A stretch of 64,000 nt of DNA from Pseudomonadota bacterium (GCA_030653935.1 JAURYL010000060.1:1-64000), one strand, 5' to 3'; positions 20,677 to 29,809 are shown, counted from the first letter of the stretch. A program made the numbers and translations. Notes: generated from the sequence alone by a model not told the origin.

Positions 20677-21096
20677 ATGGCAATCCGCCAGGAGTCCGAT
20701 TTCCAGCCCATGAGCGAGATCAACGTCACGCCGCTGGTGGACGTGATGCTGGTGCTGCTGGTGATCTTCATGGTCACGGCGCCGTTCATTCTGCAATCGG
20801 TGAAAGTGCGGCTGCCGGAAACCTCGCCGGTGGCGGTGCTGAAACCGACGCCGGCGCTGGTGGTCAGCGTGCAGGCGGACGGCCTGGTGTTTCTCGGCCG
20901 CGACGCGATTGACGTGACACTGCTGGAAGCGCGACTGAAAGGTGAAATGGACAAGAACGGCGAACTCACCCTGCAACTGCGCGCCGATACCGGCGTGCCC
21001 TACGGCCGCATCACCGAAGTGATGGCCGCCGCCAGCCGCGCCGGGGTAGCCAAGCTCACCTTCATCACCGCCGCCGCGCCGCGGGAGAAAAAGTGA
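20677..21096 (+). CDS. exbD: ExbD/TolR biopolymer transport protein
   Basis: MSEINVTPLVDVMLVLLVIFMVTAP. Confidence 0.94.
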   Translation: MAIRQESDFQPMSEINVTPLVDVMLVLLVIFMVTAPFILQSVKVRLPETSPVAVLKPTPALVVSVQADGLVFLGRDAIDVTLLEARLKGEMDKNGELTLQLRADTGVPYGRITEVMAAASRAGVAKLTFITAAAPREKK

Positions 21097-23438
21097 TTCC
21101 TGCCGTACTCGCACCGGTGGCCGCCCTGGCGGCGCGCCTCGGCCCGGCGCTGGCTCGTATGGAGACACGCCACTGGGTCGCCGTTGCCGGCAGCGCCGCC
21201 CTGCACCTGGGCGTGCTGCTCGGCTTCAACCAGGCGCCGCCGCCGTTGCCGCCGCCGCTGACCTTCGAGGTCAAACTGGAGCCGCCCCCCGACGCGAAGC
21301 CACCGAAACAACGCCTGGCCGAGGCCAAGCCCAAACCTAAACCCGAGAAGGCGAAGGCGAAAAAACGCGTGGAGAAAAAGAAGCCGGCCAAAACCCGGGC
21401 GCGTGAACCGCACACCCTGCAAGCGGAATGGAAAAGCGAAACGCGACCGGCCAAGGACACCCCGGCGGTCACCCTGCCGGACGCGCGCGCCCTCGGCGTC
21501 AACCTCGCCAGCGACATCGGCCGCGCCGCGCCCGCCAAGCTAGCCACCGCCAGCAACCAACCCGGCGCCGCCAGCCCCACGGCGGCGGCCCGCGCCAGCG
21601 CCGCGAGCGCGCTGAGCGAGCCCGGCGGCAAGTCCGGCGCTGGCCAGGGCGCGAGTAGCGGCACCGAACCCGGCATCACCCTGGCCGCCGCGCAGGGGCT
21701 GGGCAAGACCCAGGCGCTCGCCGCCAACACCGGTGCCGGCGCCCAGGGGAGCGACGCGCTGGCCGGCAGCATCGCCGCCTCCGGCAACCTCGCGGCCGCC
21801 GCACTGGCCGCCAGCAGCGCCGCCGGCACCAGTCTGAACCGCGCCAGCAGCGGCGGCAGCCAGAACGTGCAGGGCAGCGATTTCAGCAGCGCCAGCCCGG
21901 GCGCCCTGGCCAGCGGCGAACCGAGCGGCGTGCGCCTGACCATGGCCGGCGTGCTCTCCAGCCTGGCGGCCCTCACCAGCGGCGGCGGCAGCCTTGCCGG
22001 CGGCCAACTTGACGGCGCGGCCGGCGTCAGCAGCGCGACCGCCGGGCAGGGCAGCCAGGCCAGCCTGGCCACCGCCGCCGGCACTGGAGCCGCCGCCGTG
22101 GTGGCCGGCGCCGGGCCGACCCACGCCAGCAGCGGTGGCGAAACCCGCGCGGCCAGCGCGCATGGCGAAGCCGCGAGCGGTGTCGCCGCCGGCACCAGCC
22201 TGGCCAGCGCCGCGCACGCCGAGGTTGTCCCCACCCGGAAATCCGGCGGCGGCGAGAGCGGCAACGTTGCTGGCGGCGGCTTGGCCGGCGCCAGTAACGC
22301 GCCGCGCGCCGAGCAGACCGCCCTGGCTCGCGCCGCCGGTGCCGGCGACAGCGCCGGCAAGGCGCCGACGCAGCGGAAAACCCTTCCCGGCGGCGGCGAG
22401 GCCGCGAGCAAGACGGCCGCCGCCGAGTCCGGCCCCGCCAGGGACGGCGACAAGCTGGCTCGGACCACCGTAGCCGCCGCACCGGCCGCGGCCGGGAAGA
22501 GTGTTACCCAGGGCCGCAATGGTGCCGGTGGCGCGCCGGGCCAGGATGCCCTCGCCAGCGCGGGTGAAGCGCCGGGTATCAGTGACGGCGCGCGCGCGTC
22601 GGCTGGCGCGGGGCAAGCCGGCGCCGCCGGCATGTTCGCCGGCAGCCTCTCCCTGGGCGCGGCGTCACCGAGCCAGAGCCGCGCCGGAACCGGTTTCGCC
22701 GGCACCAGCATGGCCCCCGCCGCCCTCGCCCCCGGTGAGCCCGGCAGCGCGCCGGGTCTGGCGGTGGCCATGGCAACCGTGCCCGTGATCCTGGAAATGC
22801 GTGGCGGCGGCGCCCGTTCCAATTTCCGCGCCGACACCGGCGAAGGTGGCGGCGGCAGCCAGCGCGCGCCGACGCCGACACTGGCGCGGACCGATGCCGG
22901 CGCCGGCGAATCCCTGCCTGGCCGTGGCGGCGACTCGCCCGGAATCGCCTCGGCGCCGCGCCAGGCCAGCGCCGGGGGTGGCGGCAACAACCCCGCCGGC
23001 AGCGGTACCTTGCAAAGTGTGCGCGTGGCGGCGGTACAGCAGATGCGCGCGGACAGCCAGGTGCAGCCGCTCGACGTGTTGGCGCCCTCCACCTACTGCC
23101 CGCTGCCCGGCCTCACACAGCCGGACAACCGCCCGCACGACACGGCGCAACTGGCCAGCGAACAGCCGGCCTATGCCAACGAGAACCCCAGCTTTTCCTT
23201 CCCCATCCGCGCCTGGGCTTATGGCCACCAGGGCCGCGCCACGGTGCGCGTGCAGGTACTGGCCGATGGCACGCCGGGCCAGATATGGCTCAAGCAGAGC
23301 AGCGGCTCCGGCATACTTGATGTGGACGCGCGGGAACAACTCGCGAAATATCGCTTCAAACCCGCCCGCAAGAACGGCCAGCCGGTCGCGGCCTGGATCG
23401 ACGTTCCGGTGGAATACCGCCTGAACGCCGACAAATAA
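21093..23438 (+). CDS. TonB family protein with very long Ala/Gly/Ser-rich linker
   Basis: N-terminal TM plus Pro/Lys segment, C-terminal YPIRAWAYGHQGRATVRVQVLADGTPGQIWLKQSSGSGILDVDAREQLAKYRFKPARKNGQPVAAWIDVPVEYRL-like TonB domain; ATGA-type overlap with exbD. Confidence 0.9.
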   Translation: MIPAVLAPVAALAARLGPALARMETRHWVAVAGSAALHLGVLLGFNQAPPPLPPPLTFEVKLEPPPDAKPPKQRLAEAKPKPKPEKAKAKKRVEKKKPAKTRAREPHTLQAEWKSETRPAKDTPAVTLPDARALGVNLASDIGRAAPAKLATASNQPGAASPTAAARASAASALSEPGGKSGAGQGASSGTEPGITLAAAQGLGKTQALAANTGAGAQGSDALAGSIAASGNLAAAALAASSAAGTSLNRASSGGSQNVQGSDFSSASPGALASGEPSGVRLTMAGVLSSLAALTSGGGSLAGGQLDGAAGVSSATAGQGSQASLATAAGTGAAAVVAGAGPTHASSGGETRAASAHGEAASGVAAGTSLASAAHAEVVPTRKSGGGESGNVAGGGLAGASNAPRAEQTALARAAGAGDSAGKAPTQRKTLPGGGEAASKTAAAESGPARDGDKLARTTVAAAPAAAGKSVTQGRNGAGGAPGQDALASAGEAPGISDGARASAGAGQAGAAGMFAGSLSLGAASPSQSRAGTGFAGTSMAPAALAPGEPGSAPGLAVAMATVPVILEMRGGGARSNFRADTGEGGGGSQRAPTPTLARTDAGAGESLPGRGGDSPGIASAPRQASAGGGGNNPAGSGTLQSVRVAAVQQMRADSQVQPLDVLAPSTYCPLPGLTQPDNRPHDTAQLASEQPAYANENPSFSFPIRAWAYGHQGRATVRVQVLADGTPGQIWLKQSSGSGILDVDAREQLAKYRFKPARKNGQPVAAWIDVPVEYRLNADK

Positions 23439-23461
23439 CCCTTATCTGAGAGGACTTCGCC

Positions 23462-24937
23462 ATGAAATTACGCACCCTGCCCCTTCTGCTGGCGCTGCAC
23501 ACCGCCCCCCTGCTGGCCGCCGGCCCCGTGGTCGTCCCCGATCCCATGCAGGCCATGCAGATGGCGCTGCGCTATTACCAGATGGCCGCCAGCGCGGGCG
23601 ACGCCGAGGCGCAGACCAAGATGGGCTGGCTGTTCGAGCAGGGCCTGGGCGTGGCCAAGGATCTCGGCCAGGCGGCCAAATGGTACGAACTCTCCGCCAA
23701 GCAGAACGAGCCGATCGGCCTCTACAATCTGGCCCTGATGCTGATGCGCGGTGACGGCGTCACCAAGGATGCCGAGCAAGCGGCGCGACTGATGACCGGC
23801 GCCGCCGAACTCAACCTCGCCGCCGCTCAATCGCAACTGGCCATCATGTACGAGAAGGGCATCGGCGTCCCGGCCAACCCGGAAGCCGCCTTCACCTGGA
23901 CCCGCCGAGCCGCTGAACTCGGCGACGTGCCGGCGCAGAACAATCTGGGCATCAAGCTCGCCTATGGCATGGGCACCAAGACCGACTACGTGGAATCGGT
24001 GAAGTGGTTCACCAAGGCCGCCGAGGCCGGCAACGCCGAGGCCCAGGGCAACCTCGGCCTGATTTACAAGGAAGGCCTCGGCGGCGTCAAACAGGATCTC
24101 CTCGGCGCCGCCAACTGGCTGGCGCTGGCCGGTAGCCAGGGCCATGTGCAGTCACAGAACCGCCTCGGCTGGATGTTCGAGAAGGGCCAGGGCATTCCGA
24201 AAAACATGGCGGAAGCCGGACGCTGGTTCCGCATGGCCGCTGAAGCCGGCGACGCGCCCTCCGCCACCCACCTGGGCTGGCTGCTGGAAACCGGAGCGCT
24301 GGGCCAGGCCGACCTGAATGCCGCCCTGCCCTGGTACGAGCGCGCCGCCGCCGCCGGTGACGCCGCCGCCCAGAACAACCTCGGCCGCCTCTACCGCGAG
24401 GGCCAGGGCGTGGCCGCCGATTTCTCCAAGGCGCGCGACTGGCTGCTCAAAGCCAGCGCGAAAAACGAGCCGCTGGCCTGGTACAACCTGGCGCTGATGG
24501 CGGAACAGGGCCAGGGCCAGGCGCGCAACGAAACGGAAGCGATGGCGCTCTATAGCAAAGCCGCGGAAAAAGGCGTCGTCCTGGCGCAGAGCCGTCTCGG
24601 CTGGCTGTTGCAGAAGAACGGCAAGGCCGAGGAAGCCGTGAACTGGCTGACCCGCGCCGCCGAAGCCGGTGACATCACCGCCCAGAACAACCTGGGCGTG
24701 CTCCAGGAGCAAGGCAAGAACATGGCTGAGGCCGCGCGCTGGTACCGCAAGGCCGCCGAAGCCGGCGACAAGGTCGCCCAGCACAACTTGGGCGTACTCT
24801 TCCGCGATGGCCTGGGCATGGAGAAAAACGAAGCCGAAGCCCTCGCCTGGTTCCAGAAATCCGCCGAACAGGGCTACGCCAAGGCACAACTCAACCTTGG
24901 CCAGCTCTACGAAAAACTGGCGTCGCCGAAGAAGTAA
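23462..24937 (+). CDS. Sel1-like repeat (SLR) secreted protein
   Basis: Signal peptide then many repeats such as AEAGNAEAQGNLGLIYKEGLGG. Confidence 0.92.
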   Translation: MKLRTLPLLLALHTAPLLAAGPVVVPDPMQAMQMALRYYQMAASAGDAEAQTKMGWLFEQGLGVAKDLGQAAKWYELSAKQNEPIGLYNLALMLMRGDGVTKDAEQAARLMTGAAELNLAAAQSQLAIMYEKGIGVPANPEAAFTWTRRAAELGDVPAQNNLGIKLAYGMGTKTDYVESVKWFTKAAEAGNAEAQGNLGLIYKEGLGGVKQDLLGAANWLALAGSQGHVQSQNRLGWMFEKGQGIPKNMAEAGRWFRMAAEAGDAPSATHLGWLLETGALGQADLNAALPWYERAAAAGDAAAQNNLGRLYREGQGVAADFSKARDWLLKASAKNEPLAWYNLALMAEQGQGQARNETEAMALYSKAAEKGVVLAQSRLGWLLQKNGKAEEAVNWLTRAAEAGDITAQNNLGVLQEQGKNMAEAARWYRKAAEAGDKVAQHNLGVLFRDGLGMEKNEAEALAWFQKSAEQGYAKAQLNLGQLYEKLASPKK

Positions 24938-24980
24938 GCGCGGCGATAATGCGGGCCTCCTGCAACTCACCGAGCCCCGC

Positions 24981-25304
24981 ATGAAAGCCTTCCCATCCCT
25001 GTTCGCGACCGCCGCCTGCCTCGCGACGTTCACTTCCGCACAAGCCGCGGACGATTGGGGCGGCGCCGACAAGGCCCAGCACTTCGCGGTGAGCGCGGTT
25101 CTGGGCACGGCATCGGCCATGCACTTCGAGGATAAATGGGTCGCCTTCGGCGTTGCCATGATTCCCGGCGTACTCAAGGAAATCACGGACAGCCGGTTCA
25201 GCGGCAAGGACCTGGCCGCCGACGCCCTCGGCGCCGCGCTCGGCGTCCAGCTCGGCCACTGGATCGTGACCACCCGTGGCGTCGGCTACCGCGCCGCGTT
25301 CTGA
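24981..25304 (+). CDS. Small exported YfiM/DUF2279-like protein
   Basis: Signal peptide; DKAQHFAVSAVLGTASAM, GVLKEITDSRFSGKDLAADALGAALG. Confidence 0.65.
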   Translation: MKAFPSLFATAACLATFTSAQAADDWGGADKAQHFAVSAVLGTASAMHFEDKWVAFGVAMIPGVLKEITDSRFSGKDLAADALGAALGVQLGHWIVTTRGVGYRAAF

Positions 25305-25320
25305 ACCCCCAGGCACGCTT

Positions 25321-25344
25321 GTAGCGCCGGCTTCCAGCCGGCTG
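25321..25344. repeat. REP-like hairpin (family 2)
   Basis: GTAGCGCCGGCTTCCAGCCGGCTG. Confidence 0.8.
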
Positions 25345-25430
25345 TTTTTAAACGCGTGGCCCGCCCTCGAATGGGTCAATCAGGGCGGGAATGACGGAAA
25401 TTCCGGACGCCGTCATTTATCCACAGACGC

Positions 25431-25865
25431 TCAGGGCTTCAGATAGACATAGCCTTCACGCGCCTGGAGCTTGCCGATCTCGGCGACGCCGGAAGGCACC
25501 ACCTGGGCTTCCAGAATCACGGCGCTGTCATCCAGCTTGCGTCCGGTCAGGGTGTTGCGGCAGACATCGAAGATAACGCCGCGATCCTTCAGGCCGGCCA
25601 CTTGCGGTGCGAAGGCGCCTTTCTCGTCCTTCGCCTCGTTGAGCAGGAAATCGATGCCCTTGCCGTGGGTCACCACCGTGATCTTGACGCCGGGGCTGGC
25701 ATTGAGATGGTTCTCGATGTTGCGCATGGCGACACGAGCGACACTGGCGTCGTTGACGTGATAGACGACTTTTTCCTGTACCAACGGGTCCATGCCGGCG
25801 GCGGTGGCAGTGAGGGGAACGGCGCTCGCAACCGCCAACAGCGCGGCGAATAGGACTGATTTCAT
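25431..25865 (-). CDS. Periplasmic DsrE-family protein
   Basis: Signal peptide MKSVLFAALLAVASAVPLTATAA then KVVYHVNDASVARVAMRNIENHLN...ITVVTHGKGIDFLL...VIFDVCRNTL. Confidence 0.8.
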   Translation of the reverse strand: MKSVLFAALLAVASAVPLTATAAGMDPLVQEKVVYHVNDASVARVAMRNIENHLNASPGVKITVVTHGKGIDFLLNEAKDEKGAFAPQVAGLKDRGVIFDVCRNTLTGRKLDDSAVILEAQVVPSGVAEIGKLQAREGYVYLKP

Positions 25866-25930
25866 GATGTCTTCTCCAATGTCGGGTGACGAGCAAATCG
25901 CTCATCTGTGAGATAAGACGTCCCGGTTCA

Positions 25931-25966
25931 CGGATTTATTCCATAAAGATTTCTGGAATAAATCCG
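25931..25966. promoter_or_regulatory. Perfect 13-bp inverted repeat (candidate operator) in dsrE/ECF divergent intergenic region
   Basis: CGGATTTATTCCA - 10 nt - TGGAATAAATCCG. Confidence 0.6.
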
Positions 25967-26007
25967 CCCCCCGCACCGTCATACCTTCAAATGGCGAGGA
26001 GACGCTG

Positions 26008-26556
26008 GTGCATAACCCCTTATCTTTTCTGGATTTTTCCGCCCGACGACGGCTCACGGCCCTGCGCCCGCGCCTCTATCGGCTTGCCTATGCCTGGTGC
26101 CATGACGGCCATTTGGCCGACGACCTGGCGCAGGATGCGCTGGCCAAGGCGCTGGTGCGTGGCGGCCAGTTGCGCGAGGAAGAAGCCATGGAGTCCTGGC
26201 TGTTCTCCATCCTCAACAACTGCTGGCGCGACCACCTGCGTGCGCGGCGTGAATTCGCGGATATCGACACGCTCGATGAAGTGATTCTGTCCACCGAACC
26301 CGGGCCGGATCGACACTATGCCAGCCGCCAGACCACGGCCCGGGTGCGCGACGCCATCGCCGCGTTGCCCATGGCGCAGCGCCAGGTCATCACCCTGGTG
26401 GACATCGAGGAATGCGCTTACGCCCAGGTGGCGAAGATTTTGGAGGTGCCGGTGGGGACGGTGATGAGCCGTCTCTCGCGGGCGCGCCAGGCGCTGAAAC
26501 AACGTTTATTGGCGGAAGAGGCGAAATGCCCGCCGCTGCTCAGGAGGGTGAAATGA
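26008..26556 (+). CDS. ECF-type RNA polymerase sigma factor
   Basis: Region 2 RLYRLAYAWCHDGHLADDLAQDALAKAL; region 4 LPMAQRQVITLVDIEECAYAQVAKILEVPVGTVMSRLSRARQALKQRL; GTG start. Confidence 0.93.
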   Translation: MHNPLSFLDFSARRRLTALRPRLYRLAYAWCHDGHLADDLAQDALAKALVRGGQLREEEAMESWLFSILNNCWRDHLRARREFADIDTLDEVILSTEPGPDRHYASRQTTARVRDAIAALPMAQRQVITLVDIEECAYAQVAKILEVPVGTVMSRLSRARQALKQRLLAEEAKCPPLLRRVK

Positions 26557-27281
26557 ACGACAAGACGAAAGAACCCATCTCCCAGGAATATCTTGATGCC
26601 CTGGTCGATGGCGAATTGACCGCCGACGAACGAGACCGTGCCTATCGCCGCATCGAGGAAGACGCCGATTTCAAGGCCCGCGTCTGCGAAACCCGAACCC
26701 TCAAGGAAATGGTCAAGGGCAGCTATGCCGACGTGGCCCCGGCGCACGCCGCGACCCGCCGTCGCAGTAACGGCTGGCCTCAGGCCATGGCGGCCGTTCT
26801 GATGCTGGCCGTGGGGCTCGGTGGGGGCTGGCTGGCCCGGGGTGAACTTGACCCGGCACCCGTGGTGGATCGCCTGGCCGGGCTGCCTAACGGGTACCAA
26901 TCGGTGTCTTTGAGCAGCCAGGTTGATCCGGGCAAGGTCCTGCTGCACCTGGACTCCAACGAGCCGGCGCGTCTGGGAGCGGTGCTCGACCTGGCCGAGC
27001 GCATGCTCGCGTCGAGTGGCAATGAAGGCCGCGTCGAAGTGGTCGTCAACAGCTACGGCCTCAACCTGCTGCGCCAGGACACCTCGCCCTACCGCGAGCG
27101 CATCGAACGCCTCGCCGACCAACACGCCAATCTGACCTTCATCGCCTGCGGACAGACGGTGGCGCGACTCAAGCGCGAAGGCCTCGATGTGGTGCTGGTA
27201 CCGGAAGCCAACGTCGCCAGCAGCGCCATCGGCGAAATCATCGGCCGCATGCGCGAGGGCTGGGTCTATGTGAAAGTCTGA
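26553..27281 (+). CDS. Membrane anti-sigma factor with C-terminal periplasmic DsrE-like domain
   Basis: ATGA overlap with ECF gene; N-terminal YLDALVDGELTADERDRAYRRIEEDADFKARVCETRTLKEMVKGSY (anti-sigma type), TM, then KVLLHLDSNEPARLGAVLDLAERML...VEVVVNSYGLNLL...LTFIACGQTVARL...GWVYVKV matching the neighbouring DsrE protein. Confidence 0.75.
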   Translation: MNDKTKEPISQEYLDALVDGELTADERDRAYRRIEEDADFKARVCETRTLKEMVKGSYADVAPAHAATRRRSNGWPQAMAAVLMLAVGLGGGWLARGELDPAPVVDRLAGLPNGYQSVSLSSQVDPGKVLLHLDSNEPARLGAVLDLAERMLASSGNEGRVEVVVNSYGLNLLRQDTSPYRERIERLADQHANLTFIACGQTVARLKREGLDVVLVPEANVASSAIGEIIGRMREGWVYVKV

Positions 27282-27324
27282 GCGTCCCGCCCGGGACGCC
27301 TCCCGGCGGCGCCTCTGGACGGGG

Positions 27325-27430
27325 CTAGCAGCCTGTCGGACTTAGGAATCGTCGGCTGCAAATCCGGCAAAAACTGGCCTCGTCGGGGCCGATTTTCGCT
27401 ATCGACGACCAAAGCCCGACAGGCTGCTAG
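27325..27430. mobile_element. MITE-like element (106 bp)
   Basis: Terminal inverted repeats CTAGCAGCCTGTCGGACTTA / AAAGCCCGACAGGCTGCTAG (18/20), CTAG at both ends. Confidence 0.75.
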
Positions 27431-27638
27431 ATACGCCCTGCCCGGGGCCGCCCAGCCATCCGGGGCCGCCGGAACAAGCCCCTTCCAGCTTCACATGCCC
27501 AAGCGTCGAAACGCCCGCCCCGGGCCAGGGCAACGGCCATTGCAAAAAGCCATTCAACTTCCACGCCGCTGGCGCGAATTGCAATTTATTCGGCGCAGCC
27601 ACCTGGAACATATTCTATCCAATTGATTTAATTGAATT

Positions 27639-27663
27639 AAGCAGGTTGGCATGCAACCTGCTT
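27639..27663. promoter_or_regulatory. Perfect 9-bp inverted repeat upstream of tusA-like gene
   Basis: AAGCAGGTT GGCATGC AACCTGCTT in an AT-rich leader. Confidence 0.5.
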
Positions 27664-27697
27664 ATCTCCTGACGTACGAAGCCGATTGCGCGAGGTG

Positions 27698-28030
27698 ATG
27701 ATGGGATGGCTGACAAGATGGCTGGACAGTGGCGACAAGCATGAGCCCTTGATGTCTCGCCAGGAGTATCTGCCTGGTATGGGTCGTGTGTGCATTGCCT
27801 ACGTCGTCGATTGCATGGGTGCGATGTGCCCGCGGCCACAGTTGTTGACCATGAAAATCCTCGGGCAAATCGAAGAAGGTGAAGTGATCGAGGTGGTTTC
27901 CGATAACCCCGCCGCGGTCGAGTCATTCCCATCCCTGGCGGAAACCCTGGGGTGCGTGCATTTGCTGACGACACGGGTGGATGCCTGCTGGCAGATCTAT
28001 CTGCGCAAGGGCCTGAAGGCGGCGCATTGA
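27698..28030 (+). CDS. TusA-family sulfurtransferase
   Basis: CPxP motif CMGAMCPRPQLLTMKILGQIEEGEVIEVVSDNPAAVESFPSLAE; start ambiguous (27686 TTG or 27698 ATG). Confidence 0.85.
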   Translation: MMGWLTRWLDSGDKHEPLMSRQEYLPGMGRVCIAYVVDCMGAMCPRPQLLTMKILGQIEEGEVIEVVSDNPAAVESFPSLAETLGCVHLLTTRVDACWQIYLRKGLKAAH

Positions 28031-28073
28031 TGCGTTTTATCAACGAAACAAGCGAATTACAGGAGATCAAGTC

Positions 28074-29522
28074 GTGAACGTGAAAGCAGGCACGCTGCAA
28101 GAGGCGGGATGGATGCAACTGAATCGCCAAAAAATCTATCCGGCCGGCATTCTGCTGGCTGTAGCGGTGGGGTCCCTCTGGGCCCTGTCCATCGACACGC
28201 GCTTTTTATACCTGCTGGTCTATGTCTGGTTTGGCGTGATTTACGGCCTTTTCCTCCAGTACGGACGTTTTTGCATGGCCGCCGCGGTGCGCGACCTGTT
28301 CGCGGTGAAAGTGCCGCGCATGGCCGTCGGCATGATGATCGCGGTTGGCTTGTACGCGCTCGCGGCGGCGGCGGTGACCCTGACCGGCCACAACACCTTC
28401 CACGCACATGCGCTGGGCTGGCACGTGTTGGTCGGTGGCCTCGTGTTCGGATTCGGTTTCGTCTTCACCGGCGGCTGTGCCTCCGGCTCGCTCTACAAGA
28501 CGGGTGAAGGCAACCTCAACTCGGCCCTGGTGATTTTCTCGATCTCCTTTTCGCAAGCCCTGGTGGTCACCGCCGGCGGCTGGCTGGACGCGCTGGCCCC
28601 CTCGGCCTGGGCCGAGTCGGCCGCAGCCAAGGGCATGCCCGATGAGCTCTCCGTGACGCAGGGCTGGTTCGACATGTTTACCGCCGGCTACATCTGGGAC
28701 CGCAAGGGCGCGACGCTGGCCGAGATGCTGGGCATGGGCGAGCCGGGCATGACGGCGATCTTCATCAACACCTTCGTGAACGCCATCTTCCCCGTGCTGA
28801 TCATCCTGGTGGCGCTGTACTTCTTCTATTACCGCAAGAGCTACCTGCGCAAGACCGCGAAGACGGCGCCGACCCTGGCGGATGAACTGGGCGGCCTCTG
28901 GCACATGTGCATCAGCTCGAAGAACACCGCCATCGCCGGCGTCGGCCTCGGCATCTTCGCCGGCCTGCACATGTGGGTGACCGGCGTGCTGCGCGAGCAC
29001 TACAACATCTTCAACTTCGGCGAGCTGCTCTCCGCCATGGGCTACAACAACGGTCTCTCCATCGACGGTTCCGTATTCGACCCGGGCTATTGGTACATCA
29101 CCACCCAGGAAGCCCAGTGGGGCGGCTGGGTGCTGGAGAACCTGGGCTTCGAGATGCGTGACAACGTGTTCTTCGGCCTCGAGAACGGCCTGCCCAATCC
29201 CCTGCTCAACGCCCCCGGCTTCATGTCCATCGGCATCATCCTGGGCGCTGCCGTGCTGGCGCTCGCCCGGCGTGAGTTCAAGTGGAAGATGCCCACCGTC
29301 GAGACAGCGACCTTCGCCATCGTCGGCGGCATCCTGATGGGCATCGGCGCCCGTCTGGCGATGGGCTGCAACATCGGCGCCTTCTTCGCGACCGTGACCA
29401 ATGGAGACCCCAGCGGCTGGATATTCCTGATCGGCATGGTGGGAGGCGGCTATGTGGGGGTGAAGGTGTTCACCTACTGGATGGACTGGAAGATGGCCCG
29501 CGATGGCGGCTGTGGCCTGTAA
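28074..29522 (+). CDS. YeeE/YedE (TsuA-like) sulfur-compound transporter
   Basis: GGCASGSLYKTGEGNLNSALV and RLAMGCNIGAFFA conserved Cys motifs; multi-TM. Confidence 0.9.
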   Translation: MNVKAGTLQEAGWMQLNRQKIYPAGILLAVAVGSLWALSIDTRFLYLLVYVWFGVIYGLFLQYGRFCMAAAVRDLFAVKVPRMAVGMMIAVGLYALAAAAVTLTGHNTFHAHALGWHVLVGGLVFGFGFVFTGGCASGSLYKTGEGNLNSALVIFSISFSQALVVTAGGWLDALAPSAWAESAAAKGMPDELSVTQGWFDMFTAGYIWDRKGATLAEMLGMGEPGMTAIFINTFVNAIFPVLIILVALYFFYYRKSYLRKTAKTAPTLADELGGLWHMCISSKNTAIAGVGLGIFAGLHMWVTGVLREHYNIFNFGELLSAMGYNNGLSIDGSVFDPGYWYITTQEAQWGGWVLENLGFEMRDNVFFGLENGLPNPLLNAPGFMSIGIILGAAVLALARREFKWKMPTVETATFAIVGGILMGIGARLAMGCNIGAFFATVTNGDPSGWIFLIGMVGGGYVGVKVFTYWMDWKMARDGGCGL

Positions 29523-29557
29523 TGGCATTGATTTGAAAAGAGACCCAGGAGACAACG

Positions 29558-29809
29558 ATGGCAATGAGTTTTGAAAATACCGGCAACGGCGAATGGACGC
29601 TGAACGTAACCGGGTATTCCTGCCCGCATCCGCAGATGTACACCAAGAAAGCCCTGCAGAAGATCGCGAGCGGCGAGGTCCTGACACTGCTGTTCGACAA
29701 CCCTTCCTCTGGCGAGTCGATCGCATCCATGTGCGAAGCGGAAGGCAATGACCTGATCGATCGCCAGGAACAAGACGGCAACTTCGTCTGGAAAATCAGG
29801 AAGGTTTGA
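29558..29809 (+). CDS. TusA-family sulfurtransferase
   Basis: CPxP motif VTGYSCPHPQMYTKKALQKIASGEVLTLLFDNPSS. Confidence 0.87.
   Translation: MAMSFENTGNGEWTLNVTGYSCPHPQMYTKKALQKIASGEVLTLLFDNPSSGESIASMCEAEGNDLIDRQEQDGNFVWKIRKV

Noticed and set aside
21065-23092. 675-aa antisense ORF opposite tonB
   Set aside because: Low-complexity Ala/Pro mirror of the Ala/Gly/Ser-rich linker; no independent support.
27431-27638. Possible sigma54 site TGGCGCGAATTGCAA upstream of tusA
   Set aside because: Spacing between GG and GC is 8, not the required 10.
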